Shown in pieces: positions 1 to 7,686 of a DNA stretch of 64,000 nucleotides. The notes under the pieces were generated by a model that saw nothing but the letters and a program-made list of their open reading frames with translations, did not search any database and was not told where the DNA came from. Positions within the stretch are counted from its first letter, which is position 1, and each line of letters starts with the position of its first letter. The position numbers were made by a program, and so were the translations under genes. The DNA lies in the NCBI GenBank assembly GCA_014529385.2, contig CM043966.1, positions 87,760,087 to 87,824,086 on the forward strand. Reading direction: 5' to 3'. This stretch comes from Adiantum capillus-veneris. Its lineage: Eukaryota > Streptophyta > Polypodiopsida > Polypodiales > Pteridaceae.

Positions 1-648
1 TATAGGCCACTCTCCTTAAGGTCTATGAACCAAAATCACGACCCAAAACACTCGGTGCAGAAACACGTAGGATGTCTGGCCGAAATCTGCAGGTCTTCAT
101 TTCCGAAATCTGAAGTGCCTAATGTGTAGCTCTACTCAATGTGAACGCGTGGATATGCTGCAATGCGAAATCAGGTAACGTATGCTCACCCAAACAACCG
201 ATGAAGCTCGTAGAAGGAGCTCCCAAAGCTGAACCGTATGCGCGCAATGTTGGTATCGGCTCGTAGCTCTAGTCGGGGGCAACACGCTGCACTTCTCCGC
301 ACTCGATTCCGACCACCGTAGCACACGTAGCGTCAAGACAAAGCTCACACTCTCTCTCACGTACACAGTACGCTCACTCACAAACTTAAACTTGTTTTAA
401 AATGACAAAAGGTTTTTTTCATTAAGGTCAAAAAGTGATATATATACCTTACAACTTCTCAATCCTAAAGTTTCAAAATCATCCATCTACTCCATCTAGC
501 TATCAAAACTGGGATACAATCCGGAAACTTCTTTAAGTCCCAATATTTAAAAGGTGAAAATTTGGGTTTTCCTCAATGAATGACTAATTACAAAAAATAA
601 TAATCCGCCGAGTAGTTGGATGCCGTGGGGTGTGTCCAGCTTCTAACA
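1..648 (-). repeat. 3' LTR of copy 1 (end not resolved)
   Basis: On the minus strand an AAGGAGGGGGGGA polypurine tract is followed at once by TGTTAGAAGCTGG, the expected TG start of a Ty3 3' LTR. A TATA-like TATATATATCAC lies near 430-445. The related LTR at 26435-27066 is 632 bp, so this one may end close to the window edge. A GAGCCG..AACA-like end near 247 is an alternative. A half palindrome, CACGTAGGATGTC, lies near 65-80. Confidence 0.6.
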
Positions 649-649
649 T

Positions 650-663
650 CCCCCCCCTCCTTG
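650..663 (-). promoter_or_regulatory. 3' polypurine tract of copy 1
   Basis: A 14-nt purine run rich in G sits directly before the TG of the 3' LTR on the minus strand, where plus-strand DNA synthesis would be primed. The same arrangement is seen at 27068-27079. Confidence 0.75.
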
Positions 664-699
664 TTCATGTTGTCCTCGACATGGCCTTGATCCTGTGCT

Positions 700-2760
700 T
701 CACCTTATGGTCTCCCGCATCTTTAGCAGTGATTCGTACCGTGCATGTAGATTTAGCATTGTTGGTCCAAAGATATTTGTATGCATGGTGAAGAATCCCG
801 TGTAGAATGCTTCTTCAAACGCCTGGAGGTGATAGGGTGGGAGAAACATGATTCTTTGATACAACGCATGTATCACCTCCTTGGAAGGCTGACCTGACAT
901 ATCATAAGCACATCTGTATGTGTCCTGGAAGAAGAATATGCTGTCAGTCACGTGTCCTGGCTTGAAGGTTTCAAACACTGCTAAGATGGTTCTGCAGATC
1001 TTTCTCATCATAATGCATGTAAGGTCAGGTGAGCTAGTGAACAACGTGATGGCACCCGTTAGGGTTTTCACCATGTATTGTACACTTATTCTCTCATCTG
1101 CCTTCACGCCTGGCAACTTTGGGTAGTTCAGCCAAGTGGGTTGGCTTCTCTGTAAGATTTCGTGTGCTTTCCACGTCCTAACCCTTGGTAGAGGACAAAA
1201 GCTGAGGTTGTCTTTGATGTGTTTAGGTGCTTCTACCAAGTGTATTAGGTACTGCGAGTACTTGGTAAGCCAAGCCTTCCTCCACTTGGGCTGAGAGTCC
1301 ACTATCAGCTTTACTCCTTCTGGCCTCGAGGTGTCTGTGTTGTAGAGAGGGACTGTTGGCTCTTCTCTGATTCGCTTATTTATTGTTGCTGCCTCATACT
1401 TCAGCAATGGATATGGGAGAGAGGGTTGAAGCCATTCACGCCTGAGATTGCTGGCATCGATTTTTTGAATTGTCATTGATTTGAAAACCCTCTGTTCCCA
1501 TTCCAAAGCCTCTTTTGTGCTTTCTCTAAGCTCTGCCTCTATTGCTTTTCGCAATTTTTCCTCCTCTTCTTGTGTTAGATCCTGGGGCTCTTGAGAGGAT
1601 CCTGCTATGCTTTCCTCTGGCATGGGTGTGTCCACAGGATCTTCCACATTGTCGAGGCCGATGCCCTCATTGGCAGCTGGCCCTAAGCTCTCTGCTTCTG
1701 CTTGTTGCCGGCCTTTCAACTCCTCAATTTGCTTGAAGAGTGTCTGCTTCTCCGCTTCGGCTTCTCCGCCCATAGTCACGAGGAGGTCATTGAGTTCAGC
1801 ATTTACCTTTTCGGCCTCCTCGAGCTTTATCTTCATGCTCTCCAATTCTTCTTGTAGGGATTTCTGGCTGTCCTCCAATCTGGTTTGCATTGCGATAGAA
1901 CCTTCAGCCATGATTACCCTCTGCTTCTTCTCAAGAGTCAACTCCTTTTGGAGTTCTTGCATCTGCTCTTCATACATTTGACTCTCCGAAATAATATGAG
2001 TCGAGCTTGTAGCTCTAACTCTAGCAGGTGATGCTCTCAGCCTCTGGATGGTTTGATCTTTGACTTTTAATTGGTCCTTGAGCTCAAGGACTTCATCCAG
2101 GCTTTCTTCTTGTTCTATTTCCGCCTTTTCCTTAGCATTCCTCAAGGCCTCTACTTCTTTCATTTCCTCTGCTAGCTAGAGTGTCAGATTATCCTTTTCT
2201 TTTTCTGCATCTCGCAATGACTTGCTGAGTTGCTGGCACTCTTCTTCAGCTGCTTGCAATCTTTTTGCCGTTGCCTCATTTGCTTCTTCCTTTGCTTGGC
2301 AGTTTTGTAGAGCAGTGGCCAAGCTGGCCTGGAGGTCCAGCTTCTCTTTCTTTTTGTCCTTGGCTTTTTGCCTGCAATAGATCTCTTTCCATCTTGGTCT
2401 TTACTTCAGTGGCCTTTAGAGTTATTAATTCTTCGTCTGATGCCACATATTGTGCCCTTATTCCAGCTAGCATTGTCATCACCACATCCCAATCATTCGA
2501 GGGTGGGTGCAGGTCTACCGTGTCGGTAGAAATTTCCTTAAGTTCAACTAGCCGGATGCCTGGCATCTGTTCTTTACTTCTTGTCCTTGCCAAGTCGAAT
2601 GCGACTGTGGTGGCTTCTTCCCTTGTATAGCCTGCAGCAAGCAGGTCCAAAAATGCATAATATGCTTCCTCAAGCTCTTTTTGCTCAGATGCAGGCTTGG
2701 CCTCTTCCTTGGGTTCAGGTTCTGGCTTTTGCTCTTGCTCTTCAGCCCGGTGTTCTTCTT
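700..2760 (-). pseudogene. Coiled-coil ORF, C-terminal part (interrupted)
   Basis: This continues the protein that begins at 4170. A shift to the next frame occurs near 2755 and a shift back near 2350. An in-frame TAG at 2176-2178 then opens the 487-residue segment 700-2163. The first part of this region is rich in Glu, Lys, Leu and Gln in heptad-like order (for example residues 1-150 of the 487), so it should form a long coiled coil. The last 250 residues look globular and Trp/Tyr-rich; I do not recognise them. It ends just before the 3' PPT, in the position where envelope-like ORFs sit in some plant elements, but it has no signal peptide or membrane segment. Function unknown; a structural or nuclear scaffold role is only a guess. 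Confidence 0.6.
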
Positions 2761-4170
2761 GATTGTGTCTCCAGCCTCCTTATCTTTTGGTGGCGGGCTG
2801 CTAGGAGGTGGTGATGGTTGTGGTGATGGCTGTGGGCTAGGTTTAGGGCTCTCTGGCAAAGCTGTAGGTTTGCCCTTAAAATCTCTATCTGCTTTCATTT
2901 TTCTTTCCCTTTCCTGTTTTTCTTGTTCATCTAGCAATGTTTGCCGTATTTGCTCCACTTCTTCCTCGGTGAAAGGGATGTGGGGAATGTTTTCCACTGC
3001 AGCATCAAGAATCTCGAAATTCTTGATGTAGTCTTCGAAGCGGTCCCTCTGCACTCTTCTTGAGGATCCGGACATAGACTCGAGGGATGGCTTCCATAAT
3101 TCGTTTAAATCGCCCTTGAGGGCTCTTTCTTCTCGGAAACTCTCCATCAGCCTCTCGTGTCTAGCCTCTTTTTGTGATCGAGTCTCTTTGGCCGGCACTT
3201 GAGCAGATTCTTTTTTGCCTTTCTTCTGCTCAGGTTTCTCCTCTTCCACTGGATCTAGTCGTCTCTTCAACCTTGTAGCCACCCTTGGTGCTCTTTGTGG
3301 CTCGTCTTCTTTGTCTTCCTTTACCCTTAGCCAGTCATTCTGAGATGGGGGGTCAGGCCACCTTCCCTTGGCGTGTAGTGCTGCATAAACTACCTTGGTT
3401 ATCATTTCTCCTGGCACTATGTAGGTTGGCTTTTTGTTTCCCATTTTCACCAGGGTGTCGTGTATGTATGCCGCATAGTTGATTATCTTTGGGGTTCCTT
3501 TCGTCATTGCCCAAGTAAATGTTGTGGCAATTGCACCTGGCGGCATCCTGTACTTCTGTGGCCTCTTCGTGCACATGTGGAAGTACTGGTTGTACAATTG
3601 GCTCATGATCGCCACCTTTCGGTTGGCGATGTCTTCAAAAGAGTAATTAGCCTTTTTCTCTTTGTACACCTTTACTTCATCCCTTCTCTTTGTCACACTG
3701 TCTCCCTGATTGGAGAGATCTAGTGCATGGGCTACAACCCGCTCCGTGATAATGATCCCTGTATCGGGTCTGCCATGCAAATCTGTTACTCTGGCCACTC
3801 CATCTTCTTTAATGCTGGTTACAAACTCCCATACTCTTTTGACGTCCACCCTTGCTGGGATTGCTTCGAAATAGTTATGGAGGTCAATTTTCTCCAAGTA
3901 GCCAACCATTTTGCTTCGGACAAATTCATTGAGCTCTCTTGGCAGCATTGGCAGCTCTATTACATTGCCGTCATTATCCTTGAACACTCCCTGGTAGATC
4001 TTTAGGTCGTTTGACTCTAGTAGATCTTCCTGTATCCAGGTGCTTGTGGGCTTTAATGTTCCCTCTGGAATGACAAATGGTTCCACCTCATCCAGATAGT
4101 CTTTGATTGTCATTCTCTTCTTCTTTGCCGGTGACTTCGAGGCTGCCATAGATCCTGTTGCACTCAGCAA
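2548..4170 (-). CDS. Coiled-coil ORF, N-terminal part, post-pol position
   Basis: An open frame of 540 codons on the minus strand starting at 4170. A basic N-terminus (KSPAKKKR, about residues 12-19) could act in nuclear import. Residues 20-270 look globular, with a conserved-looking stretch around RVWEFVTSIKEDGVARV and a later W-x-M-T-K region. This is distantly reminiscent of plant-transposon domain proteins carried by some Athila/Tat elements, a resemblance from memory that is not proven. Residues 270-430 are charged, and about 440-470 are a Pro/Ser-rich linker. The last 75 or so residues are out of frame after a shift near 2755, so the true protein continued into the next entry, giving roughly 1,150 residues. 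The start follows a palindromic repeat leader. Confidence 0.6.
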   Translation of the reverse strand: MLSATGSMAASKSPAKKKRMTIKDYLDEVEPFVIPEGTLKPTSTWIQEDLLESNDLKIYQGVFKDNDGNVIELPMLPRELNEFVRSKMVGYLEKIDLHNYFEAIPARVDVKRVWEFVTSIKEDGVARVTDLHGRPDTGIIITERVVAHALDLSNQGDSVTKRRDEVKVYKEKKANYSFEDIANRKVAIMSQLYNQYFHMCTKRPQKYRMPPGAIATTFTWAMTKGTPKIINYAAYIHDTLVKMGNKKPTYIVPGEMITKVVYAALHAKGRWPDPPSQNDWLRVKEDKEDEPQRAPRVATRLKRRLDPVEEEKPEQKKGKKESAQVPAKETRSQKEARHERLMESFREERALKGDLNELWKPSLESMSGSSRRVQRDRFEDYIKNFEILDAAVENIPHIPFTEEEVEQIRQTLLDEQEKQERERKMKADRDFKGKPTALPESPKPSPQPSPQPSPPPSSPPPKDKEAGDTIKKNTGLKSKSKSQNLNPRKRPSLHLSKKSLRKHIMHFWTCLLQAIQGKKPPQSHSTWQGQEVKNRCQASG

Positions 4171-4183
4171 TCCATAGTTAGCG

Positions 4184-5330
4184 TTTTTCCCATATCAGCT
4201 GCTAAACTGAGTTTTACTTATCCAAATGACTTGAAAATTGAAATTTTAGCTTAAAAGGAACTTGTGAAGCTGAGCATGTGCTCACAGTGCAAATTTGACC
4301 AAAAAAATCCATCTACACATCCTACGCATAGGATGTCTTTTTCTTCAGAACTGGTTCATACTTGACATGTAGGTAGTGTAAGGCTCATGGAACATGGTTA
4401 TAAGCTTGGATTTGAATTTGGATGTCAAAAAGTGGATTTTTGGGCTGATTTAGGCTTTAGGTCACAATTTGGGTAGATTGTCCATCATGGGTAGCAATTG
4501 GTGTCCAAATGGGTTGAAACTTGGCATATGGGCTCAATGCATCATGGTATTAGCTCCTATGATATCATTTCTTGCACAGAAGGCTAAATCTAAGCTTAAG
4601 ACATCCTATGCATAGGATGTCTTTTTCATCAGAATTGCATGGATTTTTGATTTGTGGGTTGTCCTTGACCTATGGAACATAGCCATGTTCTTGGATTTGC
4701 ATTTGGATAAGAATTGATGCCTGTAGGGCTCTGTGAGGTGTTTTTGGGCTCAAAAAGTGTATCTTGAAGGTGTTGGGGGTCAAAAGTGATTAGAATGGAT
4801 TCAAACTTGTCATATGGGCTCTTGCTGATGAGGTAATTAATTCTGGAATGAGAAAACCTCTCCTCCATGTCAAGAAGGTCAATTAGACATCCTACGCGTA
4901 GGATGTCTTTTTCTTCATTTTTACTCCTTCACCACACAGAAAGTTAGCTGATGTGTATGTGAATGTGTTGTGCAAGTTTCATGAGATTTGGACAAGATTT
5001 GGTAGGTCAATGGCCCATTAGTGCCTTTATGCCCTAACTTTGCGTTTTTCCATGCATATGAGGTCCAATCTCATCCAAATGTGATGAAACTTGGTGTAGG
5101 GCTTGTAAATGTCATTCAGAACATGTGCATGACAAGAATTGTTGGGTTCTGTGCCAAAAATGCCCTTGAGACATCCTACGCGTAGGATGTCTCCTGGTGA
5201 TTTTTCCTTTGTTAGTGCTCCCAATGCTTGCCCTTTGCCCCCCTAAGTCCCTTTTGAGCCTAATTTCAATAAAAAAAGTCAAATGGATAGAGTATAACTC
5301 CCTGTGTGGACTTCAGAGCCTCCGAGCTGT
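4184..5330 (-). repeat. 285-bp tandem repeats, each with a central palindrome (leader 2)
   Basis: Four near-perfect palindromes of the type CATCCTACGCGTAGGATG are centred at about 4326, 4610, 4896 and 5180, spaced 284, 286 and 284 bp. Flanking DNA repeats with the same period; for example 'atggaacat..cttggattt..atttggat' and 'ggttgaaacttggcatatgggctc' recur with substitutions. The palindrome arms usually extend to AGACATCC..GGATGTCT. The array lies between the WxPK ORF and the coiled-coil ORF, so it would form the 5' leader of a transcript for the latter. Confidence 0.85.
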
Positions 5331-6640
5331 TTTCTGACTTTTGGAGTGATTTTTGGCGATGAAATTCCTCGATGTTGGTCTCCATAGCTTCCCAATCCCT
5401 TGGGGATCCTTGCCGTATGGTTTTTGTTGACTTTGGCTTCACCGGAGCTTCATTTGGCAATTTGTCGCTCTAGAAGCACCCGTGGCTGCGTTTACATACC
5501 TTTGATGATTTGTGGTGGTCCACCACCATAGGACTTGGTTGTTGATGGTCTAGGAAAGCCGCTCGTGAAGTTTGGTGGCAAACGGACTTGCGGTTTGGCC
5601 ACAAGTGCATTTTGACACTTTGTCTGTCTGATGCCCGTTTCTGAGGTTTAGTGCTGCTTCGGGTCACTTTTTTGGTCATGCTGGTCATATGGACTTGTCG
5701 AGCATGTCGATATGCTCCTACCCATAAATTTTGGTAGCATTTGGTCGCTGTTTCGCCGATTTCCCATTTGGTGGCCTCTTGCGGGTTTCTGGGAATTAGG
5801 GTTTTTCCCGATGGTTTCCCACTGCCTTTGGCTATCCAGGACTGGTCTCCTAGACTAGGGTAAGCTGCCGATGAAGTCTTGTTGCTTTTGGTTTAGCCGT
5901 TTGGCCGCTGTTTCTACTTGTAGGTCTCTACCACTCGCTTTGTGTGTGACCTCTACGCTAGTTTTCGCGACAGAATGACAAACATGCGCGAGCCTACCTC
6001 TCATGTCTGGAGCTGGTCGGGTAGACGTGCACGTCGTAGAAGCTGCTGGAAGGTCGATCCGCTCTAGGTGGCAGAAGCTCTCCCCACAAGGTCAATAGTG
6101 AGAATGAGCTAAAAATGGGGTGAAAATTTCTTATAATGGAAGTCCCCGAACCATTTTTCATGAAATTTGACATGTGCTCCTATCTTTCTGCAAGATGCGG
6201 TTTAGGCTCAAAATTTCTTGATTTGGACTCCATTTGCTCTGTTTACCAGAAATTTGTCATTTCGGTCAAAACTTGGCCAAAACACGCTTTCCGCTCCAGT
6301 CTCATAATTGCACCCCCACTGTACCATAGGTTGTTCTTTAGTCACTGGTCATCCCCATATTTTTTGTTTTTCATCACGACTATTTTTCATCTGCTTTTTG
6401 TATTTTTGAAGTTTTTCTGCTGATAATTAGCAAAATTAAAAGAAAATAGCAAATCAAACCCGGAAAATCCCCAAAATTCATAATAGATCACAAACATCAC
6501 CGCAACACATTATATACACTCACATGCAATTTTTATGGCCGGATTTCTCCGTTTTACCAATATTTTGCCTGAAAAAATAGCTATTTTTACTTATATACAC
6601 ACACCTAGGGGCTTAATTTGGCGTTTGGCCCCGTATACCT
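5331..6640. other. Non-coding stretch between leader repeats and internal promoter
   Basis: I see no supported gene. Short open frames here lack known motifs. On the minus strand this is the segment downstream of the internal TATA-like box and upstream of the palindromic repeats, so it is probably untranslated leader or a diverged LTR-like region. Confidence 0.5.
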
Positions 6641-6651
6641 GTAGCTTCATG

Positions 6652-6790
6652 TTGTATAAGGGCATATATACTTGGGTTACTCCAGAAAATTTCGCAATCA
6701 AACGTCAACCCTTAAAATAGTCAAAAATCGTGCCCTTTTTTTGTTGTTTCTGTTATTGGTTCCGCATTGAGAATGCCTCCCCCCCCTCCT
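6652..6790 (-). promoter_or_regulatory. Internal PPT-like tract plus TATA-like box (copy 1)
   Basis: A minus-strand purine tract AGGAGGGGGGGGAGG (about 6777-6790) is followed some 110 nt later by AAGTATATATGCCCTTATAC (6652-6671). The same pair, a purine tract then TATATATAAAGCCTTATAC-like sequence, follows the WxPK ORF at 28.6-28.7 kb and at 60.97-61.08 kb. It could be a second PPT, a promoter for the downstream ORF, or the start of an LTR. Confidence 0.55.
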
Positions 6791-6957
6791 AGTCGGAGTC
6801 CTCCCGGACGACAAGGTTTCGTCTCAGAGTATATGCCGTGCATAGGCTGAAAAAGTCGTGCTAATGCCTGGCCGATTAATGTGGCCCTATTTTATGCATA
6901 CTCGGTCAATGCATGGAAAAAGTAATGCTGTGCAAGAGAAGGGAATAAACAAGATGC

Positions 6958-7683
6958 TTATTGGCATTCGCCGTCGAGGCTTCGTGCTTTCTTTGTAAGT
7001 AGCAGCTGTAACTCTACTGCTCTCTGTTTAATTGTCTTTTTGGCAAGAGGCAAATGCTTTGCCGACACTGTTGATGGAGTCGTAGCTGTTTGTGAGGATA
7101 GAATTGGCTGGGCTGTGATAGCTATGGGCCTTATGGCCTTGGATTTCCATTGGTAGTTTGGTGCTGTCAACTTTTGTAGATGGTTTGGCACTTTCTTGTT
7201 TGCCACTGGTTTGTCTGTTATCAGCACCCACTTATATATGTTCTCCCTGTTGACCTGCAGATGTCTGCTTTCCATTGTTGCTTGTACCGTAGGTATTTCC
7301 CTTGTCTTTTGCTTTGGTATCCAAATGTGAGTGACATTTGAGTTTCGGCTAAGCCGTTTCTTTGGAATCCATATTTGCCTGGTTACCTTGGTTTTTGGTT
7401 GCACCGTCTGCTTTGTTGGAAGTCGGTTGTGACATTGTGTCTTTCCAGCCATGGCCTTTCTATCCTTCCGCATCCATACTTGTTTATCTTTTTTTGGTAG
7501 CCTAGATTTTTGCAGTGTAGCCGGTGATTTCAGTTGTCTGTGATTAGCATGGTTCGCCTTTACTTGGTTGTTGGTCTCAGGTTTCATGTTGATCTTTGAG
7601 GGTATTTGTTCTTTTGTCTTTGTTGCCAGTGATTGCATGGCTTGCATTTGATCTTGATGGTCCTTTTGAGCAAAATCTATCAC
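6958..7683 (-). CDS. WxPK-repeat ORF downstream of pol
   Basis: This frame of 241 codons is Lys-, Gln- and Thr-rich. It lies in the same frame as pol and is separated from it only by the TAG at 7687-7689. It contains repeated aromatic-basic motifs QVWMRK, QIWIPK, HIWIPK and YKWVL, roughly 25-45 residues apart. Related motifs (YKWVPK, CWIPK, IWVPK, VWVPK) occur at the same place in copies at 28.7-29.4 and 61.1-61.9 kb. It is either a C-terminal extension of the polyprotein reached by readthrough or a separate protein started inside. The role is unknown; the basic composition suggests nucleic-acid binding. Confidence 0.65.
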   Translation of the reverse strand: MIDFAQKDHQDQMQAMQSLATKTKEQIPSKINMKPETNNQVKANHANHRQLKSPATLQKSRLPKKDKQVWMRKDRKAMAGKTQCHNRLPTKQTVQPKTKVTRQIWIPKKRLSRNSNVTHIWIPKQKTREIPTVQATMESRHLQVNRENIYKWVLITDKPVANKKVPNHLQKLTAPNYQWKSKAIRPIAITAQPILSSQTATTPSTVSAKHLPLAKKTIKQRAVELQLLLTKKARSLDGECQ

Positions 7684-7686
7684 CTG

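Noticed and set aside
4184-5330. Restriction-site-like or transcription-terminator palindromes of a bacterial kind
   Set aside because: The palindromes are phased in 285-bp repeats inside a retrotransposon leader, with no bacterial gene context.
7028-7231. Short minus-strand frame inside the WxPK ORF
   Set aside because: It overlaps the longer in-frame WxPK ORF in another frame and has no motif.
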